DNA from: Theropithecus gelada | Lineage: Eukaryota > Chordata > Mammalia > Primates > Cercopithecidae | Direction of reading: 5' to 3' | DNA: 64,000 nt | NCBI RefSeq assembly: GCF_003255815.1 | Contig: NC_037674.1 | Span: 1,138,365 to 1,202,364 of the forward strand | Shown here: positions 1 through 10,617 of the stretch, one piece after another | Position numbering within the stretch: the stretch's first letter is position 1 | Layout: every line of letters begins with the position of its first letter | The notes under the pieces: generated by a model | Seen by the model: only the letters and a program-made list of their open reading frames with translations | Database searches by the model: none | What the model was told of the DNA's origin: nothing | Translations under genes and position numbers: made by a program

Positions 1-282
1 TGGGCTGTCTGCTGATAAGTTCTGGACTGTGGGGTGAGAAAACTGGATTATGTGAACCCCCTGAGAGTTCAGAGTTTATCTGTTGTATCAGCCTACCCCA
101 GCCAGTACAGCACGCAAGGCCAGACTGCTGAATTCCGGGATGGTATTGCTTAGGGAGAACACTGCTTATTTCAGTCTCACTTCAAAATGCTCTCTCAGTT
201 ACCTGTCTAGTTGACTGATGTGTACCCTCATTTCAAGGGGAGGAGCTTAGAGATTTGCTCAGATTCAGGCCTCCCTTGGGCT
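1..282. other. Unassigned flank
   Basis: Unique-looking sequence downstream of GABRG3; no gene, RNA or repeat recognised. Stops occur in all frames before the minisatellite. Confidence 0.5.
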
Positions 283-288
283 CTCCCT

Positions 289-795
289 TCACTTCCTCCC
301 GGTCCAGTCCTGGTGGTTCCCACTTCCTCTGGGTCCAGTCCGGCCGGTGGTTCCCACTTCCTCCCGGTCCAGTCCCGCCGGTGGTTCCCACTTCCTCCCG
401 GTCCAGTCCCGCCATGGTTCCCACTTCCTCCAGGTCCAGTCCAGGTGGTTCCCACTTCCTCCGGGTCCAGTCCAGGTGGTTCCCACTTCCCCCTGGTCCA
501 GTCCGGCCGTGGTTCCCACTTCCTCCCGGTCGGGTCCTCCCCGTGGTTCCCGCTTCCTCCTGGTCCAGTCTGGCCGGTGGTTCCCGCTTCCTCCCGGTCC
601 GGTCCTCCTCGTGGTTCCCGCTTCCTCCCGGTCCGGTCCTCCCCGTGGTTCCCACTTCTTCCGGGTCCAGTCCGCCGGTGGTTCCCACTTCCCCCTGGTC
701 CAGTCCGGCCGTGGTTCCCACTTCCTCCGGTCCAGTCTGGCCGGTGGTTCCCACTTCCTCCCGGTCCGGTCCGGCCCGGCCCATGGTTCCCGGGT
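289..795. repeat. GC-rich minisatellite, about 33-bp unit, about 14 copies
   Basis: A tandem array whose units read roughly GGTTCCCACTTCCTCCCGG followed by TCCAGTCCGGCCGT. Unit length drifts between about 30 and 38 bp. Units 8-10 share GCTTC in place of ACTTC and GGTCCTCC in place of AGTCCGGCC, so a variant has spread locally. The array is free of stops over long stretches on both strands, which gives overlapping proline-rich or glycine-rich open frames. The unit is not a fixed multiple of three and no frame looks like a real protein, so these are not genes. Confidence 0.95.
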
Positions 796-1101
796 GCGTG
801 TTCCTGGGTCCTGCTCCAGACCTAACAAATCGGACTTTCTTCGGAGAAGCGCTTAGGAACCTAACCTTAGCTGCAGGCATCAGGCTTTTCAGCAACCACG
901 TTTTGAAAATGAGAGATTAGGCACAATGGCTGTGTAATGGAAGGAAAAAATGGATTGGAAATGACTAGCTTTTTAAACTTTTTGTTTTTAAAAGGGCTTT
1001 TCTTTTATGGAAAAATTATTCCCCTCAGGTTTGAATTTTCTCTCTTGTTTGGTCTATTCAATTATTTTTCCCCTTTGGAAAAAAATGTGTAGGAGTAAAG
1101 C
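796..1101. other. Unassigned sequence between minisatellite and Alu
   Basis: AT-rich, apparently unique; nothing recognised. Confidence 0.5.
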
Positions 1102-1401
1102 TTTTATTTTTATTTTTATTTTTGAGACAGTGTCTTGCTCTGTTGCCCAGGCTGGAGTGCAGTAGCGTGATCTCGGCTCATTGCAAGCTCTGCCTCTTGG
1201 AGTCAAGCGATTCTCCCATCTCAGCCTCCTGAGTAGCTGGGATTAGAGGTACACACCACCATGCCTGGCTAATTTTTGCATTTTTGGTAGAGTCGAGGTT
1301 TCACCATGTTGCTCAGGCTGATCTTGAACTCCTGACCTCGTGATCTGCCTGCCTCAGCCTCCCAAAGTGCTGGGATTACAGGCGTGAGCCACTGCTCTGC
1401 C
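1102..1401 (-). mobile_element. Alu element, antisense
   Basis: Full-length Alu in reverse, from a (TTTTA)n tail through GAGACAGTGTCTTGCTCTG to GGGATTACAGGCGTGAGCC. It is diverged, suggesting an AluS-age copy. Confidence 0.93.
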
Positions 1402-1658
1402 AGAGTTAAACTCTTTTAAAATTTAACTTTACATCACCAAGTAATTTGAACATTTTTGCGTTTTGCTTTAAAAATGCCTAATACTGCTTCTTGTTGGGCT
1501 TGGTGTGTTGAAGGAAAATAAAATGAAAACCAGGTCTGAAGGATCCCTGAGCAGACAAATTAGGTCAAGCCTCATACGTGACCCTAACCCTGCTTGATTT
1601 CAGAAACACAAGGAAAACTTAACTTGGGTTAATTCTCTGTTAAAGAAAAAAGGAATCT

Positions 1659-2237
1659 GGCCAAGTGTGGCAGTTCGTCTCTGTAATCCCAGCAGTTTTG
1701 GAGACAGGCTGGGAGGCCAGGAACTCAAGACCAGCCTGGGCAACATAGAGAGACCTCATCTCTATGAACATAGAAACAGGCCAAGGCAGGCAGATCATGA
1801 GGTCAGGAGATCGAGACCATCTGGCTAACATGGTGAAACCTCATCTCTACTAAAAATACAAAAAATTAGCCGGGCGTGGTGGCGGGCGCCTGTTGTCCCA
1901 GCTACTTGGGAGGCTGAGGCAAGAGAATGGCATGAACCCGAGAGGCGCAGCTTGCAGTGAGCCGAGATCGCACCACTGCACTCCAGGCTGGGTGACAGAG
2001 CAAGACTCCGTCTAAAAAAAAAAAAAATAAACATAAAAACAAACAAAAAATCAGCCAGCTGTGCTAATTTTACAGGTGCACACCTGTAACCCCAGCAACT
2101 CAGGAGGCTGATGCAGAAGGATGGCTTGAGCCCAGGAGCTCGAGGCTGCAGTGAGCTAAGAAGGTGCCTCTGCACTCCAGTCTGGGTGACAGAGTGAGAC
2201 CCTGTTTCTAAAATAAATGTTTTTTAAAAAAAAACAA
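1659..2237 (+). mobile_element. Old AluJ-like element split by a younger Alu
   Basis: The left half of an old Alu (1659-1777) and its right half (about 2050-2237) are separated by a second Alu. The old copy has J-like features such as GAGCCCAGGAG and GAGGCTGCAGTGAGCTA. Confidence 0.85.
1778..2029 (+). mobile_element. AluY-like element, 5'-truncated, inserted in AluJ
   Basis: It starts about 45 bases into the Alu consensus (GGCCAAGGCAGGCAGATCATG) and runs to an A tail. It is flanked by a short target-site duplication, AACATAGAAAC at 1767-1777 and AACATAAAAAC at 2030-2040 (10 of 11 match), which shows a real insertion. Confidence 0.88.
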
Positions 2238-2510
2238 AAAAAACTTAAGCTCAAACCTTAACAAGGATCAAACTCACTTATAATTAAATAACTAGGAACT
2301 TTCCAATGGGATAGAGCCTTGTAACTGTAGTTAATCAAACATTTCCTTTCTTTTATCTCCCTGTTGGTCTCATAAAAGCCTCCCCCTTGGGTTCCTCAGT
2401 GGGGCTCCCAAACCACTTCTGGTTCGAAGTTGTCTGATTCATGAAACACTACCCACTCAAATAAACTCTAAAATTCTAAAATTCTTGTGCCTCGGTTTAC
2501 CTTTTTAACA

Positions 2511-3231
2511 GGTGTATGCAGTTGGCTGCTAATAGTCATGTTTGCTACTTCACCCGCCTGCAGTGGTTTTCTGCTCCCTTTTGGGTATACGTGGTGAGGA
2601 CACTTACGCTTTATTCAAATTTGTGTGGCGTGGTTGAAGGTGGGGGGTGTGACAGGTCAAATTCAAGTGGGTGTCCAGAAACCTTGGCAGCTCTCTTTTT
2701 GATGAGTCACCCTTTGTTAACACTGGAACTCCTCTGACACTTACGTTTTGGCCTTTTATTTCCATTCTGTTGGTCCTGAGTGGATTACAGCCATCACTAT
2801 GAGAAAATATGAGTTACTGACTGGAGAGTTCTGGGTGTATTTTTGTGTGGATTGTACATTGCCATTTAAACATTCACCTCCAGTAAAAGCACGTTTTTCT
2901 AGGTCATTAAGAAATCTATGAGAACACCCGAAATTTTGGTTTCATTGGCGATGTTATGCGGTCGGCCATGGCAATGAAGAGGCCCTCTGTAAACGTACAT
3001 GTGCTGTGTGGATAGGAAAGGCAAATTTATACCTGGAATACTTACCTGTTCTGAGGAGGAAGAACCACTTAACTGCCAGAGCAAGGATGCAAAGTGCTCA
3101 GTGCAATGAAACTGCAGCTGGGCAGATAGCTAGTGTCCTAGGGGATGGGGCCACGTCAGAGCCACAGCGCTCATGCCTCTGGGTGAACACGCTCTGGTCT
3201 CTCCTCGGTCCCTAGGGCTTATGATAGTCAT
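2511..3231. other. Unassigned downstream flank
   Basis: No gene or repeat recognised; open frames on both strands are under 75 codons. Confidence 0.5.
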
Positions 3232-3385
3232 TGAAGGTCAGGTCATGCGGCCTGGCCCTGAGAGTGTCACTGAAGGTCACGTCATGCGGCCTGGCCCTGA
3301 GAGTGTCACTGAAGGTCAGGTCATGCGGCCTGGCCCTGAGAGTGTCACTGAAGGTCAGGTCATGCGGTCTCTGGCCCTGCGACTC
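3232..3385. repeat. 39-bp tandem repeat, about 3.7 copies
   Basis: Copies at 3232-3270, 3271-3309, 3310-3348 and a partial copy from 3349. The unit begins TGAAGGTCAGGTCATGCGG and ends GAGAGTGTCAC. Copies are nearly identical, so the expansion is recent. As 39 is 13 codons, a plus-strand frame stays open through it, but nothing else supports a gene. Confidence 0.95.
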
Positions 3386-3514
3386 TCGGATTGGATGATT
3401 CCCGCTGGAACCACAGATCCCAGGTTCACGGTGGCCCCTCCCATGGTGGCATCACCTGCTACAGAGCTCTGGTGGTTGCTGGGACTCACTCGTGAATGCC
3501 TTTCTCAGACTCCA

Positions 3515-3529
3515 GGGGGGGGGGGGGGG
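3515..3529 (+). repeat. Poly-G run of 15
   Basis: Fifteen consecutive G bases. Such runs are uncommon in primate DNA and prone to length error in sequencing. Confidence 0.9.
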
Positions 3530-3748
3530 TATACTCCCCAGTCCCTGACCTATGTTCAAATGAGTTGCACATGGGAAGCCCACTCTGACATCCCCGTTTT
3601 CCCCAGACTTAGCCTTTCCCCCTTACAGTGTATCTGAGGGATTGGCACCTCATTTTCTTTGGCTGTAGGCAACTGGAGATCCAGGTTTCAGCAGTCACTT
3701 TACCTGAACAAACAGTTCATCATAACCTTGAAAACAAAGGTTAAGTTT

Positions 3749-4034
3749 TCTTTTTTTTAAATTTGTTATACTTTAAGTTCTAGGGTACATGTGCACAACG
3801 TGCAGGTTTGTTACATATGTATACATGTGCCATGTTGGTGTGCTGCACCCATTAACGCGTCATTTACATTAGGTGTATCTCCTAATGCTACCCCTCCCGC
3901 CTCCACCCCACCCCACAACAGGTCCCGGTGTGTGAAGTTGCCCACCCTGTGTCCAAGTGATCTCACTGTTCAGTTCCCACCTATGAGTGAGAACATGTGG
4001 TGTTTGGTTTTCTGTCCCTGCGATAGTTTGCTTT
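3749..4034 (-). mobile_element. L1 3' end, antisense, truncated
   Basis: Reverse complement of the L1PA-type 3' UTR, from the T run through TAAGTTCTAGGGTACATGTG and CTATGAGTGAGAACATG, breaking at CTGCGATAGTTTGCT, about 0.28 kb. Confidence 0.93.
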
Positions 4035-5552
4035 AGTTTTCAAGATTCCAGTGCTGTTTAATCCCTTTATATATAAATGCAGTCACATCAGCTTTAAAGT
4101 TGGTCCTTCCTGGTTCTAATACCCTTAAAATAAATTCCCATGCATGCCCCCAGGCTCTTGCAATGCAGATGTTACAGATCCTGCAACCTCTTCAGTGCAC
4201 CTCCTGGGGGACAGACCTTGAGGTGCTTCCTTCCAGGCTGTGCATGGATGTGACCTTGTTTAGGGCCTGAGGTAATGGGTGCATGGTCCCGTTCTTGGAA
4301 ATAGTGTACCTTGGAAGTCAAGCTCAAATCTGTCTCCCTGTGCTGGCTTCAAGACAGTATTTTTAATAGGAACGTTTCAGGGGCTGGTTTCTGAGGTTAG
4401 GAGGTGACTGGTAGAAGGAAAGGGGAGGTCTGGGAAGTCCTTGGACATGGGCAGTTATCTCTTCATGTTACCCCATGGGTCACATGCGCACATCTAGGGG
4501 GAGTTAGTATGAAACATTTGATGGAATGAGGCTGTTGTGTCGCCAGCCTCATTCTGTGCAGACTCTAGTTGGCCATATTGGTTCCAATGGACTTCAGCAA
4601 GTTTTATCTCATGAGCGTTTCAGCAGGCTGTTTCTTTTCTTACCTGCCACCCTGCAAGCTCAAGAATTTCTGGTTTTCCTGGTTAGTTACTGGTTTCTTT
4701 AACTCTTTGGGGCACAGTTTCAGTTCCAACCTGGCAATGAGTACAGTCAGGCCCTTGGCATGATTTGCAGTCTCCACTGCTCTACTTCTGTGCAAGAGAT
4801 CACCCCGTTCCTCACCTACAAATGAAGCAGCCCAGCCAGAGAGCCTTCTGTGTGAGACTTTTCCTTGAAAGTAGCTTGCTGATTTCTGTAGGTCCCGAAC
4901 ACACACAGCTGACCTCATTGTGCCATTTGTGCACATTTGTAAGATATCACTTTGACAGTGATATCTTCCCCCCGCCAAAAAAAAGTGGATTTAAGTTAAC
5001 TAAAAAGTGAATGTCTGCCATATTAATTTTCTCCAAAGTTCGCAGTCCCAAGGTTTTGGAGACACGCACTGGCAGAGGGTAGCAGCTCAGCACAGGAGTC
5101 TCGAGGTGTTTGAAGTCACATTTCCAACGTTTCAATCCGTTTTCTGCTTTTTTCTAGGTTTAGAATATTGGGCAAGTCTCCATTTTCTCATTAATAAAAT
5201 TGTGGTAAGACGAATACCCCCTTTATACCATGCTCTCAGGGCTGAATGATTCTGTGTGTGCCAAGTTCTTAGCACTAGGTCAGCCCTTAATAAGCATCAG
5301 CTGTTGTTTAATGTACCTCTGGAGGGGCCTGCGGCTTTGGTCCCAAAGCAGGGCAAAGGTGGCAGTTCTCGGGAGGGAATGAATGAACATAAACTGTTCA
5401 CTATTGTTCAAGCCCAGGTTAAAGCAATCCAAGAAGGAATTGCTGCGAGCTCCAAAATAGATACTTTCCAGTGGCCTGATGTCAGAAAACCCTCTTTTGG
5501 GGCTTAGGGCTCCCACAGAATCAGTCAGAGGCTGCAAAGAGTGTCTCCTAGT
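4035..5552. other. Unassigned downstream flank
   Basis: Apparently unique DNA; open frames of 60-112 codons overlap on opposite strands and match nothing I know. Confidence 0.5.
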
Positions 5553-5580
5553 CCCCCCCACCCCATCCCCGCCCCCACCC
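5553..5580 (-). other. G-quadruplex candidate (minus strand)
   Basis: The plus strand reads C7-A-C4-AT-C4-G-C5-A-C3. The minus strand therefore has five G runs of 3-7 separated by loops of one or two bases, a very strong quadruplex pattern. It is on the strand that would be transcribed if GABRG3 read-through reached here. Confidence 0.7.
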
Positions 5581-5678
5581 TTGTGTAAGTGCCACCCCCA
5601 TCCAGGAGGGGTGATTGTGTTGAAGTCATGGGTGAACTAGGGGACCTGGAATTGTTTGTTTTTATTAAAATATGTTTT

Positions 5679-5976
5679 GGCTGGGCGCGGTGGCTCACTC
5701 CTGTAATCCCAGCACTTTGGGAGGCCGAGGCTGGTGGATCATGAGGTCAGGAGTTCAAGAGCAACCTGGCCAAGATGGTGAAACCCCTTCTCTACTAAAA
5801 ACACAAAAATTAGCCGGGCGTGGTGGCGGGTGCCTGTAGTCCCAGCTACTCGGGAGGCTGAGGCAGAGAATTGCTTGAACCCGGGAGGTGGAGGTTGCAG
5901 TGAGCCGAGATTGGGCCATTGCACTCCAGCCTGGGCGACAAAGGGAGACTCCATCTAAAAACAAAAGAGAAAAACC
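5679..5976 (+). mobile_element. Alu element
   Basis: Starts GGCTGGGCGCGGTGGCTCA and ends with a CCATCTAAAAACAAAAG tail. Low divergence; S- or Y-like. Confidence 0.95.
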
Positions 5977-6029
5977 AATAGACCAAAGGACAGTACATGC
6001 AATTCTCTGATGTGTACTGTCTGTGGTGG

Positions 6030-6910
6030 TCGCGGCCCCCGTGGATTTTCCGTGTGTCTGTGAGGGCCCTGCCCTTACTTTAACGTGGGACTGCGGCGCC
6101 TTCAGGAGCCACTGTCAGTACTCCAGGGTGTCCAGCTCTGCTTCCAGATAAACTAATGGCAGGTCCCAGAACCGCCCCCCACCATTTAATCCACTCCGCA
6201 GCTGCAGGTGCCGCCGGGACGCTGGCACCTGCCACCTGGCTTGGCTGGGCAGTGTCCGCCTCTCCAAGGGTTGGGGGTCTCTGTTCATGGAGTTTTACAG
6301 ACTGGAGGAGGGTGTTTCCCTTAGAAAAGCCGCTTGTGCCCTTCCTGCGGGAGAAAAGTCACTCCTGCACCCCCTTTGCGGAATTCCCGGCCGGGCTCCC
6401 CAGAGGTGGGCGTCTGAGAGGGGCAGTGGGGTCACACCCCTGCGGGCATCAGCGCCCCCGACCCCATCCCGGCTCCCAGCCCCGCCACCCACGCCAGAGA
6501 CATCCGCTGCGGTCAGGGATTTCTGACAACATGTGCGTTTATTTGTATTAGAAGTACAAACGTAGGAATCCAAATACAAATACAGAGGGCGGCCCAGCCA
6601 CGAGGCCCAGCGGAGGGCGCGGCGGGGACGGGACGCACGAAGCGGGGCGCGGGGCCGCCCGTGTCGCCAAGGCACGTGGGCGCAGGTGCGCCCTCATTTC
6701 ACTAGGACACCGCGAGCCGCACGGAGCGCGGGAGCCACGTCCCAGCGGAGGGGAGGAGGGCGGCGGGACCTCGGACGCCGGAGCCAGGGCCTCCAATCCC
6801 TCGCGGGACAGGGACGCAGGGGCTGCTGGAGGCCACTTGGTGAGGGCGGGGACCCTGCTGGAGCCGGAGCCGGGACCCCGCGGGGCCAAGCGCGTCCACA
6901 CCGGTGCTCT
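6030..6910. promoter_or_regulatory. CpG island downstream of GABRG3
   Basis: GC-rich and CpG-dense: 12 CpG in 6601-6660 alone, against strong depletion elsewhere in the window. Several overlapping open frames (longest about 126 codons on either strand) result from base composition and match no protein I know. On the minus strand the island leads into an AATAAA near 6536-6541 (TACAAATAAACGCAC). It could be a promoter of an unannotated transcript, an enhancer-like orphan island or the end of a GC-rich transcript. No repeat was recognised. Confidence 0.65.
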
Positions 6911-9900
6911 AAGATGATTCCAGAATGTCCTGGGATTCTGGAATCTCTGGGCCTACCTCCCATCTGGACAATGGCTTCACAGGCAGGAAGGAGTCCATGG
7001 GAACAGAGAGCAGTGCGCGCCTCTCTCCATCCCTTCCTGCCTGGGGCATCTCCCTGGAGCCCTGGCAGTGTCACTTCCCACACAGGCTTCAGAGAGAGAG
7101 GACCCTGCCCGCACCGGGCTGCTTCAAGCCCGACCTGACGCCTTCCTGTGACCTGCCAATGCGACTGACTTCCTAGACAAGGGTGGGGATGGCTGTTCGC
7201 CATCTAAATCTTGAAAACTACTTTTGACTTATCGGATGACTTGGCCAGAATGCAGGAATGATCAGGGAGTCGCCCAGGTGTGCACGCAGGTCACAGCAGT
7301 GATGCCCAAGGGCTCTCCAAAGGAGGCAGGCTTGTGTGGACGCCGGAGGGACTCCTGATCAGGTAGTGAAGCTGGATTTTTCTTTTCTTGGCAAGAAGGT
7401 GATCCCACTTTGTCAGGAAATGTACGTGTTGCCACTTTCTCTCTCTCCCTGTCCTCTCTCTGTCTCCCTCTCCCTTGCTCCTTTTTATCCTAACCAGAGG
7501 CTTAGTAAGCTAGTACGCTATCGCTAGAGAACTGCGCTCCTTTCTACTTGTTTCAGCTAAATTTGGGGTGATGGGTAGAGTGACACACATTATTAAAAAG
7601 TTGTTTTCAGTTTTACCACTGTACGTACAGACACAAATACACGGACCACTGCATGTAAACACAAGATGGCCTCTTGCTCCTAACACCACACAGGTCTGAT
7701 CCCTGAAAATAATTACTTTCCTAAAGCTTTCACAGAAAATTTACTCCTAAACAACGAACCTTTTGCTCAGTGCAGGAGCTGCACATAAAGGAAAAACACC
7801 TTGTGTAGTTGCACAAACGTGTTAGCAGGTAAACTTGGTTCACTAGCATAAAATTAGCCATTTCAAATGTCAAGAATGATGGACAGTGTCTTTTAGAATG
7901 TTTTAATACAAGTTATTCTAAACAGAGATCATATAATAGTCAGCACTGTACATTTCATGAATAGATTTTGCCTGTACCTATGTCTATTCAAAGTAAAATG
8001 CCAGGATAAGTTAGGGAACCAAAGCCTAGACTCAAATTGGATGTTAAGAAGCACACAGTGATTGTCTTTTTGAGCTCACAAAATTTGCAGTTTCCAAAGA
8101 TGCATGTATTTTAGTGAAGATAGTGCTTAGACAATTCAAATGTTATCTTTACGAAAAGTAATAAAATAGCCGACTGAGGTAAAAACGAAAAAAAAAAAAA
8201 AAAGAGAGAAAGCAATCAACAAACAACAATTGAGTGGAATGTTCTTCTAAATAGTAATTTCAAATTCTGATTGAGGCAGGGCAGGCAGAACTGCTGGGGA
8301 AGACAGCAGGTCTGGAAATGTTTTAGGCAAGCAAAATTTTGGAGTAGGATCTGTATACTTAATGTTTAAACTCAAATGAAACTTTTTCACTTTTTCCACA
8401 ATGTAAGTTCTGATTTTGTTATAGTTCAGAAAAGGCTCTAAGCCTTTGTGTTGAATCAATAGCTGAGTACTAGTAGAAACACGGAAGGGGACAACCAGGG
8501 TGGTGATGGTGGATGTAGCATTGTTTACTTCATCTAAAAACCTTTCATATTTGGTGACAACTTAGAACTTGAGGGAGCAAGTTATGCGCATCTTCTACCA
8601 CATTACTTATTTTTTAATTACATTGGAAGCAATCTTTAATTGCTTAAGAATGCAACATTTTTTCTTTTTTTCCTCTCTGTAGCTCCCAAGGCCACCCTGG
8701 ATGTGCATGGACTAGCGGACATGGCAGGCTGGCTGAGGGTGGACTGGGTCTGCCAAGGCTGCATAGAGGAGTGGGTACCCTGCTCTATGCGATGGGGGGC
8801 GGCATCTTCCCTCATTGACAAAATTGACATTGAAAATCCTTCCTATTACAAATTATAAAAACCTATTGTAAGAAAGCCTAACCAAATCAAAGCACTCATT
8901 ATTTGCTCCTGAAAATTAGAAGCTGACAGTGGGTTAAGACTTCTACTTAAGGTGTTTCCAATAATCTTTTATAAATTCAAAGTCAAGCACTGTCCTTTCA
9001 AATAGACCTCCTTAGATTAGGGAAGCAGCTTTGAGTTCCAAGAAAGTGCTATGGGCAGGCACAGGCACGTGTTCCCACACATGTGTGCTAATGAATCAAG
9101 TTGTGAAACTCCAGTCCACCCAAAAGGAAAATCATGTCAGCCTGTGTACAGTCATGCCCTTGCCAGGAGCGATTCCACCTGCCCCTCCGGAGGCTTCAGA
9201 CTTCCCGGGTGAAAACTCAGCCTGTCTCGGGTGGAAAGGGGATGCTGGCACCTTCCCACTGCCTTGACATAATGAACTTCCCACTTACTGGCATCAGTTC
9301 TGATTCTCACCATGTCCCTAGAGTGACAGCTTAGCTCCAGAGCCCACAGGTTCTTTTTCCTAAGGAGAGCTGGGAATCTACACATTGCTATGTATTGGAA
9401 AAACGTTCAACGAGAAATGGAACTTTCAAATCTTCTTTAAAAAGTGTTTAGTGACAATGCTGTCATTTTGAGAAGACTGACATCTCAGGGACTGCAATAA
9501 TTGTGCTGTGGGCTCGCTCATGTATCCTTAGATACCTAAGAAACACATCTTTAAGAAAATACAAATTGGATGTGTTGGGTACATACACATCATTCACTGG
9601 GATCGAACTTCAATAAGTGAGGCAACTGGGAGAAATCAGGGTCTAAGCCCCTCAGGGGAAGTGTAAATGTTCCTTTCTCATGAAAATCAAAGAAGGAACC
9701 TGAATAACTAGAAAAGAGAAGAGAAAATGTAGCAGCTACCTGCTCAGTCTGGGGGATTTAATTATTGGCAATCCATGTTCTTTCCAACGTGTTCAATTTA
9801 AACTGTTCAGTAGACACAGAGGCTCTGGCTTCCCGGCAGGAACCATTATCGTCTCCACATTGTGGAGCCTGCCCACTGGGCTGGAAAAACCCTGTGTGTG

Positions 9901-10295
9901 TTTACAAATGTGAAAAGTGAAGTGGTGAAAGTAGGTGATTATCTCAATTGTTCAAGCAAAGGAATTTACGTTCCCCTCAATAACCTGAATGCTACAGTCA
10001 GATCATGTTTGTTTTGGAAGTGGTGTGTGTGTAGGAACATGTTTTGTCTGCCTAATTATTTTCTAGCTCATGCTCTTGTATAACCTAATCTGAAAAGCCC
10101 ACTTGGTTAACTCAAAACATTGAAAACTTGTCAGTGACTGATTGTTCGACTAGTTTTTCAGCACTGATTTATTTAAGTTCGTCTAAAATTTGACTTTTAT
10201 AAGTAAGCAGGGCAAGAAAAGGTATAAGGGATTTTATTAACAACAGTAAAACCCAAAGCATTATTCAGCTAGGTGGCATTAAAAAAGTAAATATA
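6911..10295. other. Unassigned flank, possible distal 3' UTR
   Basis: No gene recognised. It contains a CT-rich stretch (7437-7483) and an A-run of about 17 at 8187-8203. The 7560-8640 portion is AT-rich and repeat-free, as expected of a long 3' UTR or conserved non-coding DNA, but nothing in the sequence proves this. Confidence 0.4.
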
Positions 10296-10617
10296 GGCTA
10301 GGCGCGGTGGCTCACGCCTGTAATCCCAGCACTTTGGGAGGCCAAGGCGGGTGAATCACCTGAAGGTCAGGAGTTTGAGACCAGCCTGGCCAACATGGTG
10401 AAAGCCCATCTCTACTAAAAATATAAAAAATTAGCTGGACGTGGCGGTGGGTGCCTGTAATCCCAGCTACTCGGGAAGCTGAGGCAGGAGAATTGCGTGA
10501 ACCCGGGAGGTGTAGGTTGCAGTGAACCAAGATCACGCCATTGTACTCCAGCCTGGGCAACAAGAGTAAAACTTCGTCTCAAAATAAATAAATAAATAAG
10601 TAAATAAATAAATAAAG
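10296..10617 (+). mobile_element. Alu element with (AAAT)n tail
   Basis: Full Alu from GGCTAGGCGCGGTGGCTCA to a tail of repeated AAATA units (10585-10617). Confidence 0.95.

Larger units (their letters stand above)
1495..2510 (+). mobile_element. Possible LTR remnant interrupted by Alu
   Basis: The flanks of the nested Alu, especially 2240-2510, have LTR-like features: a CATAAAAGCC TATA-like box, an AATAAA about 100 bp later and an end reading TTTTTAACA. I cannot name the family. The 5' part (1495-1658) may belong to the same element. Confidence 0.35.

Noticed and set aside
211..920. Overlapping proline- and glycine-rich frames of 169-221 codons on both strands
   Set aside because: All are by-products of the stop-free minisatellite; the unit length is not a constant multiple of three and no start, splice or family evidence exists.
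6156..7203. Several 117-169 codon frames on both strands
   Set aside because: They overlap each other in a CpG-rich stretch where stops are rare; low-complexity Arg/Pro/Ala content and no recognisable domain.
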